A stretch of 64,000 nt of DNA. It comes from Parabacteroides sp. AM08-6 (GTDB lineage: Bacteria; Bacteroidota; Bacteroidia; Bacteroidales; Tannerellaceae). The stretch is from assembly GCF_003473295.1 (NCBI RefSeq), contig NZ_QRMP01000003.1, positions 62,001-126,000 of the forward strand. The letters are read 5' to 3'. The translations under genes and the position numbers were made by a program. The notes under the pieces are model-generated. The model saw nothing but the letters and a program-made list of their open reading frames with translations, did no database searches and was not told the DNA's origin. This document shows, in pieces, positions 7,811 to 17,383 of this stretch (its first letter is position 1; every line of letters starts with the position of its first letter).

Positions 7811-10252
7811 ATGAAAGTATTAAAGTTCGGCGGAACATCCGTAGGTTCCGTGAATAGCATCCTGAGTGTAAAAAAGATAGTAGAGGCTATTGATGAGCCT
7901 GTAATCGTTGTGGTGTCCGCTCTCGGCGGTATCACAGACAAGTTACTCGCCACCTCCACCATGGCCTCGAAGGGCGATGTGGGATACGAAAGGGAATTTT
8001 CCGAGATTATCACTCGTCATCTTGACGTGATACAAGGTGTCATCCCTGATAAAATACAGCGCATCGAGGTACAGAAAAAGGTGATGAGCCTGTTGGACGA
8101 ACTCGGAAACATTTTCAAAGGCGTATATCTGATAAATGACCTTTCCGCGAAAACATCGGATACAATCGTCAGCTATGGCGAACGCATTTCTTCGCTAATT
8201 ATATCGAATGTGATAAAAGATGCCCAACTATTCGACTCGCGCAAGTTCATTAAAACAATTCGCCAGTTCAACAAACATATCGTTGATTTCGAACTGACAA
8301 ACAAACTGGTAAAAGAAACCTTTACCCCCCTTCCCAAAGTCTCCCTCGTTCCGGGATTCATCTCATCCAGTACGGAAAACGGGGAAGTGACGAACCTGGG
8401 ACGAGGCGGTTCGGACTATACGGCTTCCATCCTGGCTACAGCCTTGGATGCTACCGTACTGGAGATATGGACCGATGTGGATGGTTTCATGACTGCCGAT
8501 CCGCGTGTTATCAGCTCCGCCTACGTTATTGACCGGCTGACCTTTACCGAAGCGATGGAATTATGTAACTTCGGAGCCAAGGTTATTTACCCGCCGACCA
8601 TTTATCCGGTTTATCATAAAAACATTCCCATCCGCATCCTGAATACGTTTAATCCGGACGCACCGGGAACTTATATTTCCAAGGAGAAGGCGAAAGAAGA
8701 AGGAAAAGCGATTATTAAAGGTATCTCCTCCATCAACGATACTTGCCTGATTACCGTGCAAGGCTTGGGTATGGTTGGAGTAATCGGTGTCAATTACCGT
8801 ATCTTCAAAACGTTGGCTAAAAACGGCATCAGCGTATTTATGGTATCGCAGGCAAGCTCTGAAAACAATACGACATTTGCCGTCCGGAATGCGGATGCCG
8901 ATTTGGCCGTACAGGTGTTGAATGAAGAATTCGCACTCGAACGTGCTCAAGGCGAAATCAATGACATGACCGCCGAAAAGGATTTGGCGACCGTTGCAAT
9001 TGTCGGCGAAAATATGAAACGTACGCCGGGTATTGCAGGTAAGCTGTTCGGCACGCTAGGTAGCGCCGGCATTAGTGTGATTGCATGTGCACAGGGGGCT
9101 TCCGAGACGAATATTTCGTTTGTTATCAAGTTGAAGTATTTGCGCAAAGCCTTAAACTCCATCCACGATTCCTTTTTCCTGTCTCAATATAAAGTATTAA
9201 ACCTTTTTATTGCCGGCGTGGGGACGGTAGGGGGAAACTTACTGGAACAAATCCGTATCCAACAACCTAAGCTGATGCAGCAAAACGGGTTGAAACTAAA
9301 TGTTGTGGGAGTTGCCAACAGTAAACATGTTCTTTTCTGCCGCGAAGGTCTGAATCTGGAAACCTGTATCGACGAACTGAAAAAGAGCGGGACGGAAAGT
9401 TCACCCGAACATCTGTGCGCGGAAATACTGAAGATGAATATCTTTAACTCCGTATTCGTGGACTGCACGGCTAATCCGGCCATTTCCGATTTGTATGAGG
9501 AACTGCTCAACAATAACGTTTCGGTGGTTGCCGCCAATAAAATAGCCGCCTCTTCTCCCTACAACAATTATATAAAATTGAAGGAAACAGCCCGCCATCG
9601 TGGTATCAAATTTCTGTTTGAAACGAATGTCGGAGCAGGTCTTCCAATCATCAACACGATGAATGACCTGATTAACAGCGGTGACCATATACTGAAACTG
9701 GAAGCTGTTTTGTCCGGCACCCTGAATTATATATTTAATACCCTCAGTGCCGACATTCCTTTCAGTACGGCAATCAAGATGGCAAAAGAAGAAGGCTACT
9801 CGGAACCGGACCCCCGCATAGACCTGAGTGGAAAAGATGTAATCCGCAAACTGGTTATACTGGCCCGCGAAGCAGGCTATAAGATTGAACAGGAAGATGT
9901 ACAACGTCACCTCTTCATCCCTGAAAAATATTTTGAAGGTTCGCTGGAAGACTTCTGGCAAAACATCAAAGAACTGGACGCTGAGTTTGAAGCCAAACGT
10001 CAACAATTGGAAGCCGAAAACAAACGTTTCCGTTTCGTTGCCCGGATGGAAAAAGGTTCATGCGCCGTTGGTTTACAGGAAGTAGATGCACACCATCCTT
10101 TCTACGAATTGGAAGGAAGCAACAACATCATCATGATATCAACAGAAAGGTACCATGAATATCCTATGATAATAAAAGGATATGGAGCCGGTGCCGACGT
10201 AACAGCCGCAGGGGTTTTTGCCGACATTATCTCCATCGCTAACATACGTTGA
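7811..10252 (+). CDS. thrA: Bifunctional aspartate kinase / homoserine dehydrogenase
   Basis: 813 residues, the usual size of the fused enzyme. The aspartokinase domain starts with KFGGTSVGS at residues 4-12 and includes GRGGSDYTAS near 198. Two ACT regulatory modules follow (about 310-450), including GENMKRTPGIAGKLFGTL. The homoserine dehydrogenase half begins near 465 with the NAD(P)-binding GVGTVGGNL, and contains NKIAASSPY and the LSGTLNYIFN and SGKDVIRKL motifs. It catalyses the first and third steps from aspartate to threonine and methionine, and is normally feedback-inhibited by threonine. It heads an operon with the mutase-like gene (27 bp downstream) and thrC. Confidence 0.98.
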   Translation: MKVLKFGGTSVGSVNSILSVKKIVEAIDEPVIVVVSALGGITDKLLATSTMASKGDVGYEREFSEIITRHLDVIQGVIPDKIQRIEVQKKVMSLLDELGNIFKGVYLINDLSAKTSDTIVSYGERISSLIISNVIKDAQLFDSRKFIKTIRQFNKHIVDFELTNKLVKETFTPLPKVSLVPGFISSSTENGEVTNLGRGGSDYTASILATALDATVLEIWTDVDGFMTADPRVISSAYVIDRLTFTEAMELCNFGAKVIYPPTIYPVYHKNIPIRILNTFNPDAPGTYISKEKAKEEGKAIIKGISSINDTCLITVQGLGMVGVIGVNYRIFKTLAKNGISVFMVSQASSENNTTFAVRNADADLAVQVLNEEFALERAQGEINDMTAEKDLATVAIVGENMKRTPGIAGKLFGTLGSAGISVIACAQGASETNISFVIKLKYLRKALNSIHDSFFLSQYKVLNLFIAGVGTVGGNLLEQIRIQQPKLMQQNGLKLNVVGVANSKHVLFCREGLNLETCIDELKKSGTESSPEHLCAEILKMNIFNSVFVDCTANPAISDLYEELLNNNVSVVAANKIAASSPYNNYIKLKETARHRGIKFLFETNVGAGLPIINTMNDLINSGDHILKLEAVLSGTLNYIFNTLSADIPFSTAIKMAKEEGYSEPDPRIDLSGKDVIRKLVILAREAGYKIEQEDVQRHLFIPEKYFEGSLEDFWQNIKELDAEFEAKRQQLEAENKRFRFVARMEKGSCAVGLQEVDAHHPFYELEGSNNIIMISTERYHEYPMIIKGYGAGADVTAAGVFADIISIANIR

Positions 10253-10279
10253 TTCAATTTGATAATGGACTATTAAAGA

Positions 10280-11482
10280 ATGAAAAGTATAATTATTCTG
10301 GGAGACGGGATGGCTGATGAGCCAATCGAGGCTTTAGGCGGCAAAACTCCGCTGCAATATGCCGAAACTCCCTATATGGACAAACTGGCAGAGCTGGGTG
10401 TTACCGGACGAATGAAAACGGTTGCCGACGGATTTCATCCGGGCAGCGAAGTGGCGAATATGGCAGTATTGGGTTATGACTTACCTACCGTATATGAAGG
10501 CCGCGGGGTTCTGGAAGCCGCCAGCATAGGTTATGACCTGAAGCCGGGTGAAATGGCAATGCGGTGCAACCTGATTTGTATCGAAGGCGATATTCTGAAA
10601 AATCATTCTTCCGGCCATATTACAACCGAAGAAGCAGACGAATTGATACACTTCCTGAACGAGAGACTCGGTTCGGAACGTGTACATTTTTATACCGGCG
10701 TATCGTACCGTCATTTGTTAGTAATAAAAGGCGGTGATAAGCGATTGGACTGTACTCCGCCCCACGATGTGCCCCTTCACCCTTTCCGCCCGCTGATGAT
10801 AAAACCGGAAGTACCGGAAGCACAGGAGACGGCAGACTTGTTGAATGACCTAATCCTGAAATCACAGGAAATCCTGATGTCTCATCCGATTAACCGGAAA
10901 CGGATTGCCGCCGGGAAAGATCCTGCCAACAGTATTTGGCCTTGGTCCCCCGGCTATCGTCCGGCCATGAGAACAATGCAAGAAATGTATGGTTTCAAAA
11001 ACGGAACCGTTATTTCAGCCGTCGATTTGATTCGAGGCATCGGTGTTTATGCCGGCTTGAAAGTTATCGATGTAGAAGGTGCAACCGGCCTATACAACAC
11101 AAACTATGAAGGGAAAGCACAGGCCGCTCTAGAGGCACTGAAAACAAACGATTTCGTCTATCTCCATGTGGAAGCCAGTGATGAAGCCGGACATGAAGGC
11201 GATGTCGCGCTCAAAATAAAAACGATAGAAAATCTCGATAAACGTGCAATCCGCATTATTTGGGAAGAGTTGCAGAAATGGGACGAACCGGTAGCCATTG
11301 CCGTATTGCCGGACCACCCCACTCCCTGCGCCATCCGTACTCATACGAACACTCCCGTACCGTTCCTGATATATAAACCCGGACAAACGCCCGACGCAGT
11401 AACCCGTTTCGACGAATTTTCTGTTCTGAACGGCAAATATGGTATTTTAGAAAAAGACGAATTTATAAAAGAATTAATATGA
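10280..11482 (+). CDS. Phosphoglycerate-mutase-like protein, proposed homoserine kinase
   Basis: 400 residues of the cofactor-independent phosphoglycerate mutase (archaeal aPGAM type) branch of the alkaline phosphatase superfamily. Seen are IIILGDGMAD at the N terminus with the metal-binding Asp, GSEVANMAVLGYD near residues 56-68 with the nucleophile serine, EASDEAGHEGD near 295, and PDHPTPCAIRTHT near 345. The gene lies between thrA and thrC and overlaps thrC by ATGA. A subgroup of this family in this exact context has been proposed to replace ThrB as homoserine kinase in Bacteroidota and some other anaerobes. No GHMP-type homoserine kinase is present here. The role is therefore inferred from context; a glycolytic mutase activity cannot be excluded. 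Confidence 0.88.
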   Translation: MKSIIILGDGMADEPIEALGGKTPLQYAETPYMDKLAELGVTGRMKTVADGFHPGSEVANMAVLGYDLPTVYEGRGVLEAASIGYDLKPGEMAMRCNLICIEGDILKNHSSGHITTEEADELIHFLNERLGSERVHFYTGVSYRHLLVIKGGDKRLDCTPPHDVPLHPFRPLMIKPEVPEAQETADLLNDLILKSQEILMSHPINRKRIAAGKDPANSIWPWSPGYRPAMRTMQEMYGFKNGTVISAVDLIRGIGVYAGLKVIDVEGATGLYNTNYEGKAQAALEALKTNDFVYLHVEASDEAGHEGDVALKIKTIENLDKRAIRIIWEELQKWDEPVAIAVLPDHPTPCAIRTHTNTPVPFLIYKPGQTPDAVTRFDEFSVLNGKYGILEKDEFIKELI

Positions 11483-12792
11483 AATATTATAGTACAAATA
11501 AAAAAGCCCCTCTAGCTTCACTGGAAGAAGCCGTCGTAAAGGGTCTTGCCTGTGATAAAGGGTTATATATGCCTGAATATATCGACACACTGGACGAGGA
11601 TGTGATAGCCAACCTGAAGAACATGTCGTTTCATGAAATAGCTTGTACCGTTGCACAATCTTTTTTTGGCGAAGATATTGAATCGGAGATATTGGATAAG
11701 ATTGTCAAAGAGACGTTATCCTTCGAAACTCCCGTTGTGCAAGTAAAAGAAAACATATATAGCTTGGAACTATTCCACGGCCCGACTCTGGCTTTCAAAG
11801 ATGTAGGAGCACGCTTCATGGCTCGCTTATTGGGCTATTTCATAAAAAAAGAAGGATTAAAACAAGTAAACGTACTGGTTGCGACTTCAGGAGATACGGG
11901 AAGTGCTGTAGCCAACGGTTTTCTGGGAGTTCCGGGTATCCATGTTTACGTACTTTATCCTAAAGGGAAAGTAAGTCCGATTCAGGAATGTCAGTTTACA
12001 ACATTAGGCCAAAACATCACTGCACTGGAAATCGACGGAACTTTCGACGATTGCCAAGCATTGGTTAAATCGGCTTTTATGGATGACGAGCTGAATAAAC
12101 ACATGAAATTGACTTCAGCCAATTCCATCAATGTGGCCCGTTTTCTTCCGCAGTCGTTCTTCTATTTCAACGCATACGCGCAATTGGATAAAATCGGGAA
12201 AGCCGATGAATTAGTCATTTCCGTCCCCAGCGGTAATTTCGGGAATATTACGGCCGGACTGTTTGCCTATTGGATGGGGCTACCTGTTAAACGCTTTGTC
12301 GCAGCAAACAACCGGAATGATGTTTTTCTGGAATATTTGCGTACAGGCGTTTATACTCCTCGTCCCTCCGTTCCAACCATTGCCAACGCCATGGATGTCG
12401 GAGCGCCAAGTAATTTTGCCCGTATTATGGACTTATTCAGTGTTTATGACAATCCCCATAAAGAAATATGCAATTTAATCAGCGGTTATCGTTTCACGGA
12501 TGAAGAAATCGCTGAAACCATGAAACAGACATACAACGAAACAAAATACATTCTGGATCCTCACGGTGCATGCGGATACCAGGCACTACTTGATAACAAG
12601 CTGACAGCCAACGAAACCGGCGTATTTCTGGAAACCGCCCATCCTGCCAAATTTAAGGGGACAGTGGATAGTATCCTGAATGCTGATATCAAAATACCAG
12701 CTAAATTACAAGCTTTCATGAAAGGTGAAAAACAAAGTGTAGAATTAACAAAAGCTTTCGGCAGTTTTAAAAACTATCTTTTAGAGAAATAA
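11479..12792 (+). CDS. thrC: Threonine synthase
   Basis: 437 residues. HGPTLAFKDVGARF near residue 105 contains the lysine expected to bind pyridoxal phosphate, followed by VATSGDTGSAVANGF (cofactor phosphate loop) and the SVPSGNFGN motif near 245. It converts O-phosphohomoserine to threonine in the cytoplasm. Its ATG overlaps the stop of the preceding gene (ATGA at 11479-11482), which indicates translational coupling with the proposed homoserine kinase. A strong hairpin at 12862-12900 ends the operon. Length and motifs are normal. Confidence 0.97.
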   Translation: MKYYSTNKKAPLASLEEAVVKGLACDKGLYMPEYIDTLDEDVIANLKNMSFHEIACTVAQSFFGEDIESEILDKIVKETLSFETPVVQVKENIYSLELFHGPTLAFKDVGARFMARLLGYFIKKEGLKQVNVLVATSGDTGSAVANGFLGVPGIHVYVLYPKGKVSPIQECQFTTLGQNITALEIDGTFDDCQALVKSAFMDDELNKHMKLTSANSINVARFLPQSFFYFNAYAQLDKIGKADELVISVPSGNFGNITAGLFAYWMGLPVKRFVAANNRNDVFLEYLRTGVYTPRPSVPTIANAMDVGAPSNFARIMDLFSVYDNPHKEICNLISGYRFTDEEIAETMKQTYNETKYILDPHGACGYQALLDNKLTANETGVFLETAHPAKFKGTVDSILNADIKIPAKLQAFMKGEKQSVELTKAFGSFKNYLLEK

Positions 12793-12861
12793 GTCAAAAT
12801 CAATATTATCATAAACTAATAATAGAACATTTCCCATAAACAATTATGATATTCTATATTC

Positions 12862-12900
12862 AGAGCCATGTCAAAAGAGAACTTTCGACATGGCTCTTTT
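12862..12900 (+). terminator. Terminator of the thr operon
   Basis: AGAGCCATGTC at 12862-12872 pairs with GACATGGCTCT at 12887-12897 (11 bp), with extra AAAG/CTTT pairing inside the loop and TTTT immediately after. Confidence 0.85.
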
Positions 12901-13027
12901 CCTATAATCAAATTTCAAGTATTAAAATTAACTATAACCATTCATCTTTATCCACGACTCTAAAATACGATAATCACCCATAATGATATCAGATTACTCC
13001 CTTCCTATTCTTATCTTTAAACTTTCA

Positions 13028-13059
13028 TTTGGACATTTTGTATATTTCCTTTATCTTTG
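13028..13059 (+). promoter_or_regulatory. Promoter of the NPCBM-domain gene
   Basis: TTTG at 13028-13031 and TATCTTTG at 13052-13059 are separated by 20 bp, a near-ideal Bacteroidota promoter. The start codon follows 55 bp downstream. Confidence 0.7.
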
Positions 13060-13114
13060 TATATAACACTTAAAGCTATTAAATAAAAAATCATTCCTAA
13101 ATCCATACTGCAAG

Positions 13115-14566
13115 ATGAAAACACTATTCAAATATAAAATCATAGTCTTGTTACTATTGAGTTGTTTTGCTAACTCTTTATATGCTGAACAAAAAATAAA
13201 TATCGAAACAAACGACCAAAAAGTTGTTTTGTCGATAGGTTCGATACACTACTTTTTCACACAGCAAGGAAAAATGTGGGCTTTATCGCATATTCAAGCC
13301 GGAAATCAAAAAATCGTTTCCCCGATAAATAAATCCGAAAGTTTTTTTTCAAGGAGTGGAGAAGCCTCGGAGCTAACGATTATCGAAAATAACAGCAAAG
13401 AAATAAAAATCTGTTTCTCAGGCTTTGAAAATTATCCGTCAGCTAAAGTATTCTATACAATAAAGGCAGATGATTCATTGCCACGGCTTAATGTCCGAAT
13501 CGAAGGAATTGAAGAACCGACTTGCGTATATCGATCGTTCAAAGAGCATGCCAAACCTCATGGAGCCTGGATTACACGGGGAGAAATGGTTGCCGACGCA
13601 GAAGAACGAGAGGTCTTTATAGATGGAAGCGGTCCATTTGTCTTCGGACATTCCACAATAGGGAACAATGACATTGCCTACGTTTGGCAAGCGAAAGTAA
13701 AACCAAATGTTCCACAAGGTAAAACACAACAAAAAAGTGACACTTATTTTAAAAGTGGAATCAAAACAGATAATAACGGACAATCTTTTACTTACTGGCA
13801 ACTACGCATCGGTAAGAATGAGCCCAAAGAATATGCAATGATTTGGGATTATAATCTAGGAGGACGGGTACACGATGTTTTTGAAAAGTATTATTCGGAT
13901 GTCGTAGATTCGCAGGTGGATTTCAAAAGCTACAAACGAAATTATAATGCAACACGGGCTATAGAAAAAATGCCTGTCAGACTTTCCTCTCCGGAATCAT
14001 TTGTTCCAGGGTATGGTTGGGTAATGCATGAATATTATCCAAACGGACAAGAAGCTGCATATCCGTTTGCAACCGAATGTGGCATACAAACAGCAGCACT
14101 CCTTAGTTATGAGGGCTTAGCCACAAACCGGAACTGGGAAAAAAATTTCGGACTTTACATCATCGACCGCTTACCCATGTGGAGCGACAGTAATCAAGGA
14201 TATTTTGTTAAACGTCGCGGGGGATATACTCGCTGGGGATACAGCAATGACTATAAAAACCCATTTCCTTTCCAGGAAGGAGGGAATTGGGGTACTGCCG
14301 AATACATCTATTTAATGGCACGCATAGGAAACGACAAGACACTCAAAGATAGAGCAATTTCACTAATGAAACACGACATAGAGGTTAAGCTGGATCTCGA
14401 CAACTTTTTCTTTCCTCCATGCTGGAATCCTGATTCCGAAAAATTGAATGATCATCGCGACGACTGGTTCATCACTGCCGGATTAGGATATTGCGCAGTC
14501 GTTTGCGGAGAGATTTTATATCCCGAAACACAAGAAAAAAATATATTGAAATTGCAGATAAACTGA
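13115..14566 (+). CDS. Secreted NPCBM-domain protein, N-terminal part before a frameshift
   Basis: 483 codons with a signal peptide (IIVLLLLSCFANSLYA). The N-terminal third looks like a beta-rich domain; from about residue 280 there are helical repeats of the kind found in alpha/alpha barrels of polysaccharide-active proteins (GYGWVMHEYYPNGQEAAYPF; FQEGGNWGTAEYIYLMARIG). Coding agrees with the family-like pattern up to about base 14534. After a run of seven A (14535-14541) the frame drifts into 8 unrelated codons and a stop, while the continuation (KYIEIADKLTDWL) is found in the -1 frame. Original product would be about 903 residues with the downstream part. Exact enzymatic family not recognised. 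A sequence error, a true mutation or programmed slippage could all explain it. Confidence 0.7.
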   Translation: MKTLFKYKIIVLLLLSCFANSLYAEQKINIETNDQKVVLSIGSIHYFFTQQGKMWALSHIQAGNQKIVSPINKSESFFSRSGEASELTIIENNSKEIKICFSGFENYPSAKVFYTIKADDSLPRLNVRIEGIEEPTCVYRSFKEHAKPHGAWITRGEMVADAEEREVFIDGSGPFVFGHSTIGNNDIAYVWQAKVKPNVPQGKTQQKSDTYFKSGIKTDNNGQSFTYWQLRIGKNEPKEYAMIWDYNLGGRVHDVFEKYYSDVVDSQVDFKSYKRNYNATRAIEKMPVRLSSPESFVPGYGWVMHEYYPNGQEAAYPFATECGIQTAALLSYEGLATNRNWEKNFGLYIIDRLPMWSDSNQGYFVKRRGGYTRWGYSNDYKNPFPFQEGGNWGTAEYIYLMARIGNDKTLKDRAISLMKHDIEVKLDLDNFFFPPCWNPDSEKLNDHRDDWFITAGLGYCAVVCGEILYPETQEKNILKLQIN

Positions 14567-15825
14567 CCGACTGGCTGGCCTCCTATTGGGAACCGGAAAA
14601 TAAAATGAATTATTTACACCCCAATATAAATACTTTACATTGTTTTAGTGGATGGCTAATCAAGGCGATGATTCAACGATACGAACGAAGCAAAGAAACA
14701 CGTTTTTTAGATATAGCTAAAGATCTGACATGGGGATTAGCCATGACGCTTTGTATAACAGACCATCTTTATGAAGATGGTGAGACTCCACTTTTTGCCA
14801 TTACTTGTGTCGGAGCACGCGGATGTGTAGACTATGATTGTTCTCCTAATCTATGTCACGAAAAAGATTTAGCCTTCATCGAGTCGATGGGAGAATTGAT
14901 GAAACATGTATCCGGCTCCGCATATTCCAAATATCTGTCCATGCAAGCTCTTGTGTTGCCCAAAGACAGTTGGTCATCGGCATGGACCCAGGATCAAAGA
15001 GACCTGAACCTTAGAACAAATTATGATAATTGGGCCAGAGGATTGACTAATCTGGCATTCGGTATAAATCCGTCAAGCAATCCTTATGTTCAGATTTTCG
15101 ACCAGACTGTTGCCAACAAATCATTAAATATCAGTCGTGAACGGGAGATAACAGTCATAAATGCAACATCTAGCAAACAAGATGCGCAAATTTCAATTCC
15201 CTATTTAAAAAACGGAACATATCAACTCTATTATAATGGCAAACCTTGGAAAAAAAGTACAGCCCATGTTCTACAAGCAGGTATTACTTTTTCAGTTCCG
15301 CCCAATACCACTATCAAACTAGCCGTAAAAGCCAAAAAGATTCTTGATGAAAACAATTTGTCCGAAAAGGCTAGTAAACCGATATTATTAAGTGATTTAA
15401 CACCATTCGAAGCACAGCGTGGCGTAGGCAATCCCCAACCTGTTTTTCAAACCAACCGGACATTCCAGGGAAATCCTTTGCAAGTCGGTAATCACAGCTA
15501 TCAATATGGGCTGGGACTAGCAGCCAACACTGTTCTTTTTTATCGTCTTAATAAAAAATATTCTTCACTTAAAGCGACATTGGCTTTAGACAATGAAACA
15601 TTAAAGCTGGTAAATCCACATCCATCGGTCAACGTTACTCTTTTTGCTGATGGAAAACTCTGTTTCGAAAGCGGTAAAATAGATCAAAATTCGGCTCCTT
15701 TGGAAATCGAAATTCCTTTAAACGGAATTGAAGTATTGACTTTACGTGTTTCCAGCAATTTCGATGATGAAGGAGATTTAAAACATGACAGGATTAATTT
15801 AATTAATCCATACTTAATTCCCTAA
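14491..15825 (+). CDS. C-terminal part of the frameshifted NPCBM-domain protein
   Basis: This frame continues the preceding protein; real homology probably starts at about 14538 (IEIADKLTDWLASYWEPENK), the first 16 codons overlapping the end of the upstream frame. The first 250 residues carry on the helical repeats (FSGWLIKAMIQRYERSKETR). The end (about 300-444; LLSDLTPFEAQRGVGNPQP to HDRINLINP) has the pattern of an NPCBM module, a carbohydrate-binding beta sandwich often attached to glycoside hydrolases. No start codon with a convincing upstream signal exists, so separate translation is unlikely. It is followed by a long hairpin at 15842-15872. Confidence 0.65.
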   Translation: MRSRLRRDFISRNTRKKYIEIADKLTDWLASYWEPENKMNYLHPNINTLHCFSGWLIKAMIQRYERSKETRFLDIAKDLTWGLAMTLCITDHLYEDGETPLFAITCVGARGCVDYDCSPNLCHEKDLAFIESMGELMKHVSGSAYSKYLSMQALVLPKDSWSSAWTQDQRDLNLRTNYDNWARGLTNLAFGINPSSNPYVQIFDQTVANKSLNISREREITVINATSSKQDAQISIPYLKNGTYQLYYNGKPWKKSTAHVLQAGITFSVPPNTTIKLAVKAKKILDENNLSEKASKPILLSDLTPFEAQRGVGNPQPVFQTNRTFQGNPLQVGNHSYQYGLGLAANTVLFYRLNKKYSSLKATLALDNETLKLVNPHPSVNVTLFADGKLCFESGKIDQNSAPLEIEIPLNGIEVLTLRVSSNFDDEGDLKHDRINLINPYLIP

Positions 15826-15841
15826 AATAACAAAATGACTA

Positions 15842-15872
15842 GTCCTAAATAACCGTTACAGTTATTTAGGAC
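15842..15872. terminator. Hairpin between the NPCBM gene and the DUF695 gene
   Basis: GTCCTAAATAAC at 15842-15853 pairs with GTTATTTAGGAC at 15861-15872 (12 bp, 7-nt loop), extended by GACT/AGTC outside. There is no T tract; the site is between convergent genes. Confidence 0.6.
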
Positions 15873-15889
15873 CAGTCACACACCAATTC

Positions 15890-16327
15890 TTACTCCAAAG
15901 ACCACTCTTTCATCTCATACATATCGAGATATTCTCCCCACTCCGGATCGACCTCCGTATAAATCGTAAGAGGAAACTGTTCAAAAGGGGCCAACACTTC
16001 GTTCAACCGTTCTCCGAAAACGCGGGTCGTACGGGTATAATAAACCCATATTTTCTCTTCCCCTCCGGTATAAACACCTGTCAGTATGGAAAGCTTGTCT
16101 TTTTCCATCGCTTTCCTTAGAATTTCCTGAATTTCTTCCATCTTTTCAGCTTGAGCCTCTGTAGGCATTCCCTTATCATCTCCCTCATATTTCCAAGTAA
16201 TCTCTACCCGTTCTTTAAACTTGCCGGACTGAACAAATTCCGTCAATTCATCCCGGCCGGAAATTGTTATCAACCGACCGTTTTCACTCTCTGAAAGCGC
16301 AGTAAACCATTCGTTGCTTAGTTTCAT
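15890..16327 (-). CDS. DUF695 domain protein
   Basis: 145 residues from the ATG at 16327. Longer upstream starts would overlap the preceding transporter gene by more than 70 bp, whereas this start leaves 7 bp and gives the expected N terminus (MKLSNEWFTALSES). The sequence fits DUF695, a small soluble domain (ITISGRDELTEF; VYTGGEEKIWVYYTR; YTEVDPEWGEYLDMY). Function unknown. It is probably cotranscribed with the BASS-type transporter just upstream; no motif suggests catalytic activity. Confidence 0.8.
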   Translation of the reverse strand: MKLSNEWFTALSESENGRLITISGRDELTEFVQSGKFKERVEITWKYEGDDKGMPTEAQAEKMEEIQEILRKAMEKDKLSILTGVYTGGEEKIWVYYTRTTRVFGERLNEVLAPFEQFPLTIYTEVDPEWGEYLDMYEMKEWSLE

Positions 16328-16334
16328 ATATTTC

Positions 16335-17291
16335 TTAATTATTAAATTCTTCTTTCTTTCGTTTCTTCCACAACTGCCAACTATTAAAAATATTTTGCCA
16401 CAGGACATAAGAACCAGGGCCTACCGAAGATAAAGGGTCCAGATAAGTATAAGCCATCCAGATGGCAAGTACCGTATTTTTCTGTCCTAAGGCCTGTCCG
16501 GCACTAATACGGTCAAAATAAACACTTCCGATATGTTTACCCAGAAAAAACTGAAGCACACATGTGATAAGACCGGCTAAAGCAAGCGATATTTCCACAC
16601 TTAATGCGGCATCACTGGTAGCTAAAGATTTAACGGTCTGCGCCGTCACAATAGCCAATGCCACTCCCCAAAGATAAAAAGCCAGATTGGGAAACCCCAA
16701 CAGAAAACGGTGAACGCTCGGTAAGAACTGACGAAAAAAACAAGCTAATATAAAAGGGAAAAGTAACAAAGGAAAAACTTTTCCTAATATTTTAAGAAAA
16801 GCAGTAAAGAAAGTAATATCCGCATGAGGTTCCACTAAAGGGAACATCAATGGAACAGCTATAGCAGCCAATATATTCGATAACAGTGTATAAGTTGTCA
16901 AACTGGAAGCACTTCCTCCCAACTTTCCGGTAATAACCGCAGCCGCTGTCGCTGTCGGACAAATCAGACAGACCATTGCCCCTTCAAAAACCTCCCTATA
17001 AGCACCGTCCATATGCAGGCATATCAGTACAGCAGCCAGTATAGAAGCCGACAATAACTGAAATAACAAGAGCCAACCATGCCAAGGACGTGGCATCAAA
17101 TCCTTCGGTTCAACCCGGCAAAAAGTCAACAACAACTGGGAAAAAATCAGAAAAGGGGTCAGATACGCAACCAGCGTATTCATAAACGGTTTTGTCGGCT
17201 CCAGAAACGAGAAGTTGGCAAAGATAAAATATCCCAACGTACCGGCCAGCATGGCAACAGGCAACGTCCAGTTTTTCAGAAAGTTCAACAT
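16335..17291 (-). CDS. Bile acid:sodium symporter (BASS) family transporter
   Basis: 318 residues with about nine hydrophobic helices and no signal peptide. The segment CLICPTATAAAVITGKLGG near residues 110-128 and the later GQALGQKNTVLAIWMAY near 275 correspond to the two crossover regions that hold sodium and substrate in this superfamily. Substrate cannot be told from sequence; BASS members carry bile acids, pantothenate, pyruvate and other organic anions. It precedes the DUF695 gene on the same strand with 7 bp between them. Confidence 0.8.
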   Translation of the reverse strand: MLNFLKNWTLPVAMLAGTLGYFIFANFSFLEPTKPFMNTLVAYLTPFLIFSQLLLTFCRVEPKDLMPRPWHGWLLLFQLLSASILAAVLICLHMDGAYREVFEGAMVCLICPTATAAAVITGKLGGSASSLTTYTLLSNILAAIAVPLMFPLVEPHADITFFTAFLKILGKVFPLLLFPFILACFFRQFLPSVHRFLLGFPNLAFYLWGVALAIVTAQTVKSLATSDAALSVEISLALAGLITCVLQFFLGKHIGSVYFDRISAGQALGQKNTVLAIWMAYTYLDPLSSVGPGSYVLWQNIFNSWQLWKKRKKEEFNN

Positions 17292-17383
17292 AACACCTCT
17301 TTATTATTACGCCACAAACTTACAAAACATCTGTTATATCAGATTACTTTATCACACAAAATTTAGAATTCTCCGTCATACCT

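Larger units (their letters stand above)
12793..13114. other. AT-rich intergenic region after thrC
   Basis: 322 bp without a credible gene. It holds the thr operon terminator near its left end and the promoter of the next gene (13028-13059) near its right end; between them only AT-rich sequence is visible. Confidence 0.6.

Noticed and set aside
9401..10006. A 201-codon minus-strand frame inside thrA
   Set aside because: Antisense shadow of the homoserine dehydrogenase domain.
16328..16408. Longer N terminus of the DUF695 protein
   Set aside because: It would overlap the upstream transporter gene by 74 bp and adds unrelated residues.
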